From assembly GCA_963800475.1 (NCBI GenBank), contig CAWDAZ010000001.1, positions 124,001-188,000 of the forward strand: 64,000 nucleotides of DNA, read 5' to 3'. A program made the translations under genes and the position numbers. Of the stretch, positions 7,882 through 16,480 are shown in pieces. Origin of the DNA: Palsa-465 sp963800475. GTDB taxonomy: Bacteria > Actinomycetota > Thermoleophilia > Solirubrobacterales > Solirubrobacteraceae. The notes beneath the pieces are model-generated. The model was given only the letters and a program-made list of their open reading frames with translations, was not told where the DNA came from and did no database searches. How positions within the stretch are numbered: position 1 is the stretch's first letter; the number at the start of each line of letters is the position of its first letter.

Positions 7882-9414
7882 GTGGGCTGGTTGTCCCGAG
7901 GGCTAAGACGTGCGTCTGTGATCGCGCTCGCCGTTCCGGCGGCGCTCGCCGCGCCCGCCGCCGCGGCGCCGTCCGCGGTCTCCGAGCAGGGCATCCACAA
8001 GATCAAGCACGTCGTGATCATCATGCAGGAGAACCGGTCGTTCGACTCCTATTTCGGGACCTTCCCGGGAGCGGACGGGATCCCGGGGCTGGCGGGCAAC
8101 CCGGGCAAGGTGCCGTGCGTGCCCGACCCGATGCGCCACACCTGCCGGCGGCCCTACCACAACCACAAGGACGTGAACGCTGGCGGCCCGCACATGACGG
8201 TCGATGGGGTCAGGGACATCAACGGCGGCCGGATGAACGGATTCATTGCCAGCGTCGAGTCCGGCCATCCCGACACCGACAGGCTGGCGTGCCACACGCC
8301 GATCCTCACCCAGTCGCGCCTGCTCGCCGTGCTGAACGGGCCTCCGTGCCTGGACGTGATGGGCTACCACGACGCCCGGGAGATCCCGCACTACTGGGCG
8401 TACGCGCGGAACTTCGTGCTCCAGGACCACATGTTTGCGCCGGTCCAGTCGTGGAGCCTCCCCTCGCACCTCTACATGATGTCCGCGTGGTCGGCCGACT
8501 GCCTGAACCCGATGGACCCGCTGACGTGCAGGACGGCGAACCTGGAGGGACCGGACGCCGACGGAAATCCGAACCACAACAACCCGTCCGCGGCGCTGCT
8601 GGGGCTGCTGACGGTCAGCGACGCCGATGACCCGGCCGACGCCACCCAGCCCCAGGACTACGGCTGGACCGACATCACCTACCTGCTCTACAGGCACCAC
8701 GTCAGCTGGAAGTACTACCTGAGCCAGGGCACCGAGCCGGATTGCGCCAGCGGCGCGATGACCTGCACGCCGGTCCCGCAGAACGTCGAGACGCCCGAGA
8801 TCTGGAATCCGCTGCCGGACTTCGTCGACGTCCATCAGGACCACCAGCTCGGCAACATCGTCCCCGACACCCAGTTCTTCCGCGACGCCTACGCGGGCAA
8901 GCTGCCGGCCGTCTCGTGGCTGATCCCGAGCGGTGACAACTCCGAGCACGCCCCGGGGCGGATCAGCTGGGGCCAGGACCACGTCACGCGGGCAATCGAC
9001 GCGATCATGTCGGGCAGGGACTGGAAATCGACCGCGATCTTTCTCGCGTGGGACGACTGGGGCGGCTTCTACGACCACGTCAAGCCGCCGAGGGTGGATG
9101 CTCAGGGCTACGGAATGCGCGTGCCGGGGCTGGTGATCAGCCCGTACGCGCGGACGGGGTACATCGACCACCAGATCCTGAGCTTCGACGCGTACCTGAA
9201 GTTCATCGAGGACGACTTCCTCCACGGGCAGCGGATCGACAGCACCGACGGCCGCCCCGACGGCCGCCCCGACGTTCGCGAGCGCGCGCGGATCCTCGGC
9301 AACCTCGTCAACGACTTCGACTTCAACCAGAGGCCGCGCCGGCCGTTCCTGCTGCCGCGCATCCCGCCCAACAAGCTCCCGCCCAATGAGATCCCGGTGC
9401 TGACCAACCACTGA
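7882..9414 (+). CDS. Secreted phosphoesterase / phospholipase C-like (paralogue 1)
   Basis: A 510-residue exported member of the phosphoesterase family that holds non-specific phospholipase C and AcpA-type acid phosphatase. After a signal peptide (VIALAVPAALAAPAAAA) come IKHVVIIMQENRSFDSYFG (residues 41-59; ENRSFD is the metal/catalytic motif) and a C-terminal DDWGGFYDHV with Asp391-Asp392, the second metal-site motif. I chose GTG 7882 because upstream in-frame codons lie within the promoter and operator. It is the first gene of a coupled operon and is followed by a paralogue whose ATG overlaps its stop. It probably cleaves phosphate or phosphodiester bonds of lipids outside the cell. Confidence 0.88.
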   Translation: MGWLSRGLRRASVIALAVPAALAAPAAAAPSAVSEQGIHKIKHVVIIMQENRSFDSYFGTFPGADGIPGLAGNPGKVPCVPDPMRHTCRRPYHNHKDVNAGGPHMTVDGVRDINGGRMNGFIASVESGHPDTDRLACHTPILTQSRLLAVLNGPPCLDVMGYHDAREIPHYWAYARNFVLQDHMFAPVQSWSLPSHLYMMSAWSADCLNPMDPLTCRTANLEGPDADGNPNHNNPSAALLGLLTVSDADDPADATQPQDYGWTDITYLLYRHHVSWKYYLSQGTEPDCASGAMTCTPVPQNVETPEIWNPLPDFVDVHQDHQLGNIVPDTQFFRDAYAGKLPAVSWLIPSGDNSEHAPGRISWGQDHVTRAIDAIMSGRDWKSTAIFLAWDDWGGFYDHVKPPRVDAQGYGMRVPGLVISPYARTGYIDHQILSFDAYLKFIEDDFLHGQRIDSTDGRPDGRPDVRERARILGNLVNDFDFNQRPRRPFLLPRIPPNKLPPNEIPVLTNH

Positions 9415-10790
9415 TGCGCCGGGCGATTCTCACCCTGCTCGGAGCCTCCGCGCTTGCGCTCGCCGCCATGGTCCCGACCGCGCTGGCGGCGGGCGGGATC
9501 CACAAGATCAAGCACGTCGTGATCATCATGCAGGAGAACCGCTCGTTCGACAATTATTTCGGCACCTACCCGGGGGCCGACGGGATCCCGGGGCTGGCCG
9601 GCAATCCGGGGCGGGTGCCATGCGTACCGGACCCGATGCGGCACCGGTGCGTGCGGCCGTACCACGACAGCCACGATGTCAACGACGGTGGCCCGCACGA
9701 GAACATCGCGTACGCGACGGACTACGACGACGGCCGGATGGACGGGTTCATCCGCGCCCGTCAGACGTGCACCAACACCTCTCGGCTGCTCGATCCGAGG
9801 GACTGCATGGCGAGCCTGTCGGTCGACATGATGGGCTACCACGACCAGCGCGAGATCCCCAACTACTGGACCTACGCGAAGAAGTTCGTGCTCCAGGACC
9901 ACATGTTCGAGCCGAACGCCTCCTGGAGCCTTCCGGCCCACCTGTTCCTCGTCTCCGAGTGGTCCGCGTTCTGCGCCACGCCCGGGGATCCGTTCAGCTG
10001 CCAGAGCAACCTTGAGAACCCGGGTCTACCGACCGACATCGGACCGGCGCACTCGACGCCGCCCGACTACGCCTGGACCGACCTGACCTACCTGCTGCAC
10101 CGCAGCGGCGTGAGCTGGGGCTACTACATCACGCAGGGACCGGAGCCGGACTGCGAGGACGCGAAGATGTTCTGCACCTACAAGCCGCAGTCGCCGCGCA
10201 CGCCGGGGATCTGGAACCCGCTGCCAAGCTTCGACACCGTCCGCCAGGACCACCAGCTCGGCAACATCCGCGATACGAGCACCTTCTATACGACGGCGCG
10301 CAAGGGCAGGCTGCCGGAGGTTTCCTGGGTGATCCCGAACGGGATCGTCAGCGAACATCCGACCTCGAAGATCAGCGCCGGCCAGACCTACGTGACGACC
10401 CTGATCAACACGATCATGCGCAGTCCGGACTGGAAGAGCACCGCGATCTTTCTCGCGTGGGACGACTGGGGCGGCTTCTACGACAACGTGCGACCCCCGA
10501 AGGTCGACGCGAACGGGTACGGCTTCCGCGTTCCCGGCATCGTGATCAGCCCGTATGCCCGCCGCGGCTATATCGATCACCAGCGGCTCAGCTTCGACGC
10601 GTTCGCGAAGTTCATCGAGGACGACTTCATGAACAGCGCGCGGCTCGACCCGAAGACCGACGGTCGCCCGGATCCGCGACCGACCGTGCGCGAGAACGTC
10701 CCCGGGCTCGGCAATCTCGTCAACGACTTCGACTTCAAGCAGCCACCCAGCCCGCCGCTGCTCCTGCCGACCCATCCGAAATGGAGATGA
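9414..10790 (+). CDS. Secreted phosphoesterase / phospholipase C-like (paralogue 2)
   Basis: A 458-residue tandem paralogue of the preceding gene with a shorter signal region (ILTLLGASALALAAMVPTALA). The same motifs recur: IKHVVIIMQENRSFDNYFG at ~32-50 and DDWGGFYDNV in the C-terminal third; the His after the Asp of the first copy is Asn here. The ATG overlaps the previous stop codon by one base, so translation is coupled. The many shared blocks (PGADGIPGLAGNPG, VPCVPDPMRH, CVRPYHD-like) point to a local duplication followed by divergence. Confidence 0.88.
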   Translation: MRRAILTLLGASALALAAMVPTALAAGGIHKIKHVVIIMQENRSFDNYFGTYPGADGIPGLAGNPGRVPCVPDPMRHRCVRPYHDSHDVNDGGPHENIAYATDYDDGRMDGFIRARQTCTNTSRLLDPRDCMASLSVDMMGYHDQREIPNYWTYAKKFVLQDHMFEPNASWSLPAHLFLVSEWSAFCATPGDPFSCQSNLENPGLPTDIGPAHSTPPDYAWTDLTYLLHRSGVSWGYYITQGPEPDCEDAKMFCTYKPQSPRTPGIWNPLPSFDTVRQDHQLGNIRDTSTFYTTARKGRLPEVSWVIPNGIVSEHPTSKISAGQTYVTTLINTIMRSPDWKSTAIFLAWDDWGGFYDNVRPPKVDANGYGFRVPGIVISPYARRGYIDHQRLSFDAFAKFIEDDFMNSARLDPKTDGRPDPRPTVRENVPGLGNLVNDFDFKQPPSPPLLLPTHPKWR

Positions 10791-11203
10791 CCACCGTCAT
10801 GACACCGACGATCGAGCCGACACCCGAGCAGTTCCAGCGGCTGGCGCGGTCCGACGACGCCGCGCCGGTGATCATGATCAACCTGCTGCGGTTCAAGGAT
10901 CGCGCCGACGGGATCGACGCCGACGACGGGATCAGCGGCGCCGAGGCCTACCAGCGATACGCGGACGCGGTGCGCCCGTTCCTCGAGGAGGTCGGCGGGA
11001 GGGTGCTGATCCAGCTCGCCGCGACCGAATCGGTCGTCGGTCCGGACGAGCCCGAGTGGCACGTCGTGCTCGCGGTCGAGTACCCATCGCGCGCGGCGTT
11101 CCTGAAGATGGCCTCCAATATCGAGTACGCGAAAATCCACGGCCACCGGGCCGCGGCGCTCGCCGACTCACGGCTGATCGCGTCGGTGCCCGTCAGTTTG
11201 TGA
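10787..11203 (+). CDS. DUF1330-like dimeric alpha/beta-barrel protein
   Basis: A ~138-residue cytoplasmic protein. VIMINLLRFKDRA, GAEAYQRYADAVRPFLEEVGGRVL, WHVVLAVEYPSRAAFLKMASNIEY and HRAAALADSRLIAS reproduce the pattern of DUF1330 proteins, which form ferredoxin-like dimers of unknown enzymatic role. The start at 10787 overlaps the upstream stop by four bases; ATG 10781 and ATG 10799 are alternatives. It is fully embedded in the coupled operon. Confidence 0.8.
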   Translation: MTTVMTPTIEPTPEQFQRLARSDDAAPVIMINLLRFKDRADGIDADDGISGAEAYQRYADAVRPFLEEVGGRVLIQLAATESVVGPDEPEWHVVLAVEYPSRAAFLKMASNIEYAKIHGHRAAALADSRLIASVPVSL

Positions 11204-12537
11204 ACGAAGGACTCTGGCCAAGCAGCTGGCCGGCGGAGGACGGGGGTCCGCGCCGCGAGCAGTGGCCGGTCGGCGGCTCGGGGCTCGCGATCGGCGACGG
11301 GGAGGGGCTGCGGCTCGCGGCTGCGCGCGACGCGTTCGCAACCACGATGGTCGTAGCGCGCGGCCCCGACGAGGTGTTCGCGCTCCGTCACACGCTCGGC
11401 GCGCGGCCGCTGCGCGATCCCAGCTCGGCGTGGGTCGAACGGATCGAGCCGCGGACGCTCGAGCCGCTCGAGCGCTCCCCGGAGCTGCCCGGCGGACCAT
11501 TCTGGCCCGGCGGCCTCGCCGCCCACGCGAACGGCTCGCTGCACGTCGTCCACGGGCGCCACTGCCACCGGCTCTCGCCCGAGCTGGCCGTCAAGGCGTC
11601 GATCGAGTTGCCGCGCGAGCGCCCGTACAACTCGTTCGTGGTGCTCGCCGACGGCACGCTCGCGACCAAGGACATCGACCGCGAGCTGCGCGAGCCGGCG
11701 CTCGTGACGCTGCTCGATCCCGACACGCTGGAGCGCCGGGCGACGGACGTCGAGCTCCCCGAGCCGTCGGTCGCCCGGCTGTCGGCCGACGGGGACGTGC
11801 TGTACGCGGTCGGCGCCGGCACGGTGTGGCGCTACCGCTGGGACGCCAACCGGCTCGAGCGCGATCGAGACTGGGCATTTCACTACGACGGCGGGCCGGC
11901 GCACAGCTACGGATGGGACCCGGTGATCTCGGGCGGCCACCTGTGGCTGCTCGACAACGGCGACCACGCGTACACGACCACGATGCAGGGAGCGGGCGTC
12001 GCGCCCGGCCCGGTGCGACTGCTGAGGGTCTCCCTCGACGACCCAGAAGACCACGAGGCGGTCGAGGTGTCGGGGCTTTCGCACGGGACGGTCACCGACC
12101 CGCCGCTGTACGACTCACAGCGCCGGATCGCGATCGGCTATGACTCCGGCAACTGCGTCGTGCAGGCGTACAGGTTCGGGAAGCAGCTTGAGCCGCTGTG
12201 GCGGCGCGAGCTGGCGCACGCGGCGCACATGATCCAGTACCCGGGCACCGGTGAGCTCGTGATGCACGACTTCCACGGCCCGGCGTTCGCGCACACGCGG
12301 CTCGCGCGGGCGCTCGGCGGGCGCTGGGCGGGTCCGGTGCGCTCGGCGCGGATCCGGCGGGCGCTGGGACGGAGGTTCGGCGACGATGTGGTGGTGCTGG
12401 ACATCGAGACTGGGCAGGAGCGCGGCCGCGCGCGGGTGCCGAGCATGTTCCAGTCGGTGCTGTTCCCCGCGCCGGGGTTCCGCCGCGACCTGTACTGGTG
12501 CACGTTCTCGACGCTCGCGCGCGTGGAGGTGGGGTAG
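11200..12537 (+). CDS. Beta-propeller-like protein, unknown function
   Basis: A 445-residue protein without an obvious signal peptide. Recurrent short blocks resemble propeller blades: GSLHVVHGRHCHRL, LVTLLDPDTLERR, SVARLSADGDVLYAVGAG, HLWLLDNGDHAY, LYDSQRRIAIGYDSG, VVVLDIETGQERGRA. No catalytic motif is recognised. GTG 11200 overlaps the previous stop by four bases (GTGA). A role as a sensor or enzyme subunit within the phosphoesterase operon cannot be told from sequence. Confidence 0.7.
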   Translation: MNEGLWPSSWPAEDGGPRREQWPVGGSGLAIGDGEGLRLAAARDAFATTMVVARGPDEVFALRHTLGARPLRDPSSAWVERIEPRTLEPLERSPELPGGPFWPGGLAAHANGSLHVVHGRHCHRLSPELAVKASIELPRERPYNSFVVLADGTLATKDIDRELREPALVTLLDPDTLERRATDVELPEPSVARLSADGDVLYAVGAGTVWRYRWDANRLERDRDWAFHYDGGPAHSYGWDPVISGGHLWLLDNGDHAYTTTMQGAGVAPGPVRLLRVSLDDPEDHEAVEVSGLSHGTVTDPPLYDSQRRIAIGYDSGNCVVQAYRFGKQLEPLWRRELAHAAHMIQYPGTGELVMHDFHGPAFAHTRLARALGGRWAGPVRSARIRRALGRRFGDDVVVLDIETGQERGRARVPSMFQSVLFPAPGFRRDLYWCTFSTLARVEVG

Positions 12538-13412
12538 TGGCCGCCGGGCTGCCACCGCGGGTGCTGGCGTGGTGCGAGGCCGGCGAGTTCGTCGAGCTCG
12601 ACGGACACCGGATCTTCGTGCGCGCGCAGCCGGGGGAGGGGCCCGCGGTCCTGCTCCTGCACGGATACCCGTCGAGCTCGTACGACTGGCGGCACCTGTT
12701 CGAGCTGCTCCCGAACCGGCGGCTGGTCACCTTCGACTTCCTCGGCTACGGCCTGTCCGACAAGCCCCGCGACCACGTGTACTCGCTGCTCGCTCAGGCC
12801 GACCTCGTGAATGCCGTCGTCGCCCGCCGGTATCCCGGTGAGCCGGTCAGGCTCGTCGCGCACGACATGGGCTCGTCGGTCGCGACCGAGGTGCTGGCGC
12901 GGGACGTCGAGAGGACGCTCCCGTTCGAGCTCGAGCGGACGATGCTGTTCAACGCCAGCCTGGTGCTCGAGAAGGCGAGCCTGTTGGTCGGGCAGAAGCT
13001 GCTGCGAAGCCGGCTCGGCCCGGTGTTCGCGAGGCTCACGAACGAGCGCTCGTTCAAGCGCTCGTTCGGCGGGATCTTCTCGGCCGCCCATCCGCTGAGC
13101 GCCGAGGAGGCGGCCGATCAGTGGGCGCTGCTCGCCAACGGCGGCGGCCACCGGATCCTCGACAAGCTGATCTACTACCTCCACGAGCGGATCGAGTTCG
13201 CGTCCCGCTGGCACGGCGCGCTCCACGACTGGCAGGGCCGGCTCGAGCTCACTTGGGCGGGGCTCGACCCGATCTGCACCGAGGCGGTGCTGCAGGCGGT
13301 GATGGCGCTGCGGCCGGAGGTGCCACTCACCCGCCTCCCGGAGCTCGGGCACTACCCGCAGCTGGAGGATCCGCCGGCGGTTGCCGGGGTGATCGATCAG
13401 TTCGCGGGGTGA
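12537..13412 (+). CDS. Alpha/beta hydrolase with Asp nucleophile (haloalkane dehalogenase/epoxide hydrolase-like)
   Basis: A 291-residue protein with HGYPSSSYDW (oxyanion loop, ~42-51), DFLGYGLSDKP (~67-77) and the nucleophile elbow AHDMGSS. Asp110 replaces the usual Ser, as in haloalkane dehalogenases and epoxide hydrolases, which form an ester intermediate on Asp. The C-terminal ELGHYPQLEDP supplies the catalytic His. GTG 12537 overlaps the previous TAG by one base. It is the last gene of the five-gene operon that starts at 7882. Confidence 0.83.
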   Translation: MAAGLPPRVLAWCEAGEFVELDGHRIFVRAQPGEGPAVLLLHGYPSSSYDWRHLFELLPNRRLVTFDFLGYGLSDKPRDHVYSLLAQADLVNAVVARRYPGEPVRLVAHDMGSSVATEVLARDVERTLPFELERTMLFNASLVLEKASLLVGQKLLRSRLGPVFARLTNERSFKRSFGGIFSAAHPLSAEEAADQWALLANGGGHRILDKLIYYLHERIEFASRWHGALHDWQGRLELTWAGLDPICTEAVLQAVMALRPEVPLTRLPELGHYPQLEDPPAVAGVIDQFAG

Positions 13413-13548
13413 GCGCCGGCTCGCCCGGACGGATCGCCACCGGGATCCAGCTGGCCGAATTTCATCCTTGAGCGCCAGTTTCGTGGCTGCGGACCGTTTT
13501 CTGGTCGGGAGGACCGGAAGATTCCAGGTTCGAGAAAGGTAGGCAGGA

Positions 13549-15321
13549 GTGCGGCTCAAGGCAGTAGTCACCGCTTTTCCAGGGGTTCTGGCGGCGTGTT
13601 CGCTGGTTGTCGCGAACGCGAGCGCGGCAAGCTTCAACACACCGGTGAAGCTCGTCGGGGCGAACTCGAGCGGCGCTGCGGACCCGACGTCGGGCCCGTT
13701 CGGCGGCGAGCCGAGCATCGCGACTGACCCGCTCGGTCACGTGTACGTCCAGAGCCCGGAGAGCATCCCGAGCGGCGCCAACGGAACGCCCGGTAGCGGC
13801 TTCTGGATGTCGAACGACGACGGAACCACGTTCTCGCCCGGCAAGTACATCGGGTCGTACCTCGGCGGCGGCGACGGCGACGTGATCGTCGCCAACACGC
13901 CGAAGGCGAACACCGTCTTCAACGCGGACCTCGAGGCGGCGGCGACCGAGATCTGCCAGAGCACCGACTTCGGCAAGACGTTCACGGGCGTCGGACCGTT
14001 GCCGGATCCGAGCAACTGCACGACGATCAACGGCGGGCAGGCCGGCCCGTCGGACGACCGGCCGTGGCTGACCTATGACCCGAAGGGCCAGGAGCTGTAC
14101 CTGACCTACCACGAGTTCGTGTCCGCCCAGCCGATCGCGTTCCGCTCCGACAACGGCGGCGGTGACGACTTCGCCAATCCGTGCGGCCCGCTCGTCACCG
14201 ACCCGACGATCGAGGCCAATATCCCCCAGGACGTAACTGGCGGGACGCTCGTCGCACGCCCGGTCGTCGACAAGGCCGGCAACCTGTACGTGCTGTTCGC
14301 GACCACCACGCAACAGCAGAACGCCGCGGCTCTGGGCGGCCAGCAGCCGAGCGGCACGTTCAGCCAGCTGTATCTGGCCGTCTCCAAGGACCACTGCCAG
14401 TCGTTCAGCGACTACACCGTTTACGACGGCACGAACGGCGGCAAGAACACGAACACCGTTCAGTTCGGCGACATCTTCAACGACCTCGCGATCGACGGCG
14501 GCGGCAATCTGTACATCGTCGGCGACGGGTTCGTGAACACGCCGAGCAACACCGCGACCACGTGGTTCCTGAGGTCGACAGACGGCGGCCAGCACTGGAC
14601 CAACCCGCAGCGGCTCGACTCCTCTGGCGCGAGCCACTCGGCGTACATGCTGCCCGCCGCGATCGGCGGCCCGCAAGCGGGTGACCTCGCGATCGGCTAC
14701 TTCCGCACCACCAACGGCAAGACCGACCCCAACGACACCTCCGACGTGTGGACGTATTCGACGGCGGAGTCGACGAACGCCAACGGCGCGAGCCCGACGT
14801 TCAGCTACTCGGACGTCAACCCGGGCTACGCGTACCACACGGGCGATATCTGCAACGCGGGGATCCTGTGCGGGAACGTGCCCGGCGGCCCAAGCGACCG
14901 GTCGCTGCTCGACTTCACGTCGGTGACAGTCGACCACAGCGGCTGCCCGCTGTTCGTGTTCGCGGGCAACACGCCCACCAGCGAGGCGGCGGGGCAGACG
15001 TGGAACTTCGTCGCCCGGCAGGAGACCGACTGCTTCACAGTGGGCGGCTCGACGCAGGGCGGCTCCGGCAGCAGCCAGGGCGGGTCAAACAGCAGCCACG
15101 GCGGGTCAGGCAACAGCCAGGGCGGCTCCCGAAACGGCCAGGGTGGGTCCACCAGCCGGCCGCGCGCACGCCGGCCGTCGAGCCATCACGCCAAGCCGAA
15201 GCCGCACACCAAGAAGCACGGCAGGAAGCACGCCAGCAAGCACCACAAGAAGCACCACAACAAGCATCCGAAGCGGCACGCGCAGGCGCGGGTCGCGGAC
15301 GACCTCGCGACGATCTTCTAG
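13549..15321 (+). CDS. Secreted BNR/sialidase-like propeller protein with GS-repeat and His/Lys tail
   Basis: A 590-residue exported protein (signal VVTAFPGVLAACSLVVANASA). The body has repeated blade-like blocks: GGEPSIATDPLGHVYVQ, SNDDGTTFSPG, RPWLTYDPKGQELYLTY, STDGGQHWTNPQ. The SxDxGxxW/F pattern is the Asp-box of BNR/sialidase propellers. From residue ~499 a seven-residue GGSxxxQ repeat runs about five times, then a strongly basic tail rich in HK pairs ends the protein. The tail may bind acidic polymers or metal. No sialidase active-site arginine triad was confirmed, so enzyme activity is uncertain. Confidence 0.75.
   Translation: MRLKAVVTAFPGVLAACSLVVANASAASFNTPVKLVGANSSGAADPTSGPFGGEPSIATDPLGHVYVQSPESIPSGANGTPGSGFWMSNDDGTTFSPGKYIGSYLGGGDGDVIVANTPKANTVFNADLEAAATEICQSTDFGKTFTGVGPLPDPSNCTTINGGQAGPSDDRPWLTYDPKGQELYLTYHEFVSAQPIAFRSDNGGGDDFANPCGPLVTDPTIEANIPQDVTGGTLVARPVVDKAGNLYVLFATTTQQQNAAALGGQQPSGTFSQLYLAVSKDHCQSFSDYTVYDGTNGGKNTNTVQFGDIFNDLAIDGGGNLYIVGDGFVNTPSNTATTWFLRSTDGGQHWTNPQRLDSSGASHSAYMLPAAIGGPQAGDLAIGYFRTTNGKTDPNDTSDVWTYSTAESTNANGASPTFSYSDVNPGYAYHTGDICNAGILCGNVPGGPSDRSLLDFTSVTVDHSGCPLFVFAGNTPTSEAAGQTWNFVARQETDCFTVGGSTQGGSGSSQGGSNSSHGGSGNSQGGSRNGQGGSTSRPRARRPSSHHAKPKPHTKKHGRKHASKHHKKHHNKHPKRHAQARVADDLATIF
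15043..15153 (+). repeat. In-gene 21-bp tandem repeat encoding GGSxxxQ
   Basis: Five imperfect copies of a 21-bp unit (GGC GGS codons followed by three variable codons and CAG/CAC) encode GGSGSSQ, GGSNSSH, GGSGNSQ and GGSRNGQ-type units. It joins the propeller to the basic tail as a flexible linker. Such repeats are prone to length change between strains. Confidence 0.8.
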
Positions 15322-15332
15322 ATCGAACGCAC

Positions 15333-15380
15333 CCGGGGCCTGGTCAGAGGCACGCGTACAGCGCCTCGATCAGGCCCCGG
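15333..15380. terminator. Long bidirectional hairpin between convergent genes
   Basis: Arm 15333-15351 pairs with 15363-15380: 10 perfect GC-rich pairs (CCGGGGCCTG/CAGGCCCCGG), then G-U, T-A and C-G, one bulged A at 15346, and five more pairs, around an 11-nt loop. It spans the gap between two converging genes and the last codons of the minus-strand one. There is no T-tract, as in the U-less terminators often seen in Actinobacteria. Confidence 0.65.
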
Positions 15381-16456
15381 TTGCGTGGGTTCTGCCAGCG
15401 CGGGCCCTCGCCCTGGTTCGGCGTATACGCGAACGTCAGCCGCGCCTCCGGGTCGGCGAAGCCGAGCGAGCCGCCGGCGCCGAAGTGCCCGAACGCGCCG
15501 GGGTTCGGCCCGAGCGGGCGCTTGGGCATCGTCAGCTGGAACCCGAGCCCGAACCGCGACGGGCGGGTGAGCACGAGGTCGGGGCCGCTCGAGGCCTCGC
15601 GAGTCGCCTCGGCGATCGTCTCGGGGTTCAGGATCCGGTCCAGCCCGGCGTAGATCTGCGCGAGGGCGCGGGCGTTCGCATGCCCGTTGGTCGACGGCAT
15701 CACCGCCGCACGCCACGCGCGGGTGTTGACGGTGCCGATCCCGGAGACCCCCGGCGGGTTGAAGTACGCGCGGCGGATGATCAGCGGCACCGTCCCGGGG
15801 TCGGTCATCGACGGCGGGGGCGCCGGTAGCAGGAATTCCGCGACCCGCGCGTCCTCGCTCGCCGGCAGCCCGAACTGGAAGTCGGCGCCGAGCGGCTCGG
15901 CGACGGCCCGCCGGAACACCTCGTCGACGCGCTCGCCCGTCACCCGCCGCACCAGCTCCCCGACCAGGAACCCGTACGTGTTCGTGTGGTAGCCGTGCGC
16001 AGTGCCCGGCTCCCACCACGGCTGCTCGGCCGCGAGCGCCGCGCTCATCAGCTCCCAGTCGTACATCGCGTGCTCCGGGAGCTCGCGGCGGATCGCGGGC
16101 AGCCCGGCGCGGTGCGCGAGCAGCGTCCGGACCGTGACGGCCTCCTTGCCGGCGGCGGCGAACTCGGGCCAGTACGCCGCGACCGGGGCGTCGAGCTCGA
16201 CGGCGCCGCGCTCGACGAGCTGGAGCAGGCACAACACCGCCATCGGCTTGCCGGACGAGAACACGTCAACGAGCGTGTCCCGCTCCCACGGCCGCGTCCG
16301 CGCGGCGTCGCGCGAGCCCGCCCAGATGTCGATCACCAGCTCGCCGTCGAGCGTCACGGCGACCGCGGCGCCGATTTCATTGTGCTCGGCGAAGTTCACG
16401 CGCAGCCGATCCTTGACCGCGTCGAAGCGCGGGTCGCAGTGGCCACGGATCTCCAT
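15344..16456 (-). CDS. Beta-lactamase-fold serine hydrolase (class C/EstB type)
   Basis: A 370-residue protein with no signal peptide. The serine motif SSGK (Ser67-x-x-Lys70, preceded by VDVF) and a Tyr motif at GYHTNTYG (Tyr156) fit class C beta-lactamase-related esterases and peptidases. The C-terminal GHFGAGGSLGFADP segment substitutes for the KTG box, as in EstB-like esterases. It probably hydrolyses esters or small amides in the cytoplasm; antibiotic resistance is not implied. It is divergent from the NmrA-like reductase only 24 bp away. Confidence 0.85.
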   Translation of the reverse strand: MEIRGHCDPRFDAVKDRLRVNFAEHNEIGAAVAVTLDGELVIDIWAGSRDAARTRPWERDTLVDVFSSGKPMAVLCLLQLVERGAVELDAPVAAYWPEFAAAGKEAVTVRTLLAHRAGLPAIRRELPEHAMYDWELMSAALAAEQPWWEPGTAHGYHTNTYGFLVGELVRRVTGERVDEVFRRAVAEPLGADFQFGLPASEDARVAEFLLPAPPPSMTDPGTVPLIIRRAYFNPPGVSGIGTVNTRAWRAAVMPSTNGHANARALAQIYAGLDRILNPETIAEATREASSGPDLVLTRPSRFGLGFQLTMPKRPLGPNPGAFGHFGAGGSLGFADPEARLTFAYTPNQGEGPRWQNPRNRGLIEALYACL

Positions 16457-16480
16457 CGGTACCTATGATCCGGCACTGGG

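Noticed and set aside
9414..10790. Second phosphoesterase as a frameshifted part of the first
   Set aside because: It has its own start, signal peptide and full set of motifs, so it is a separate paralogue.
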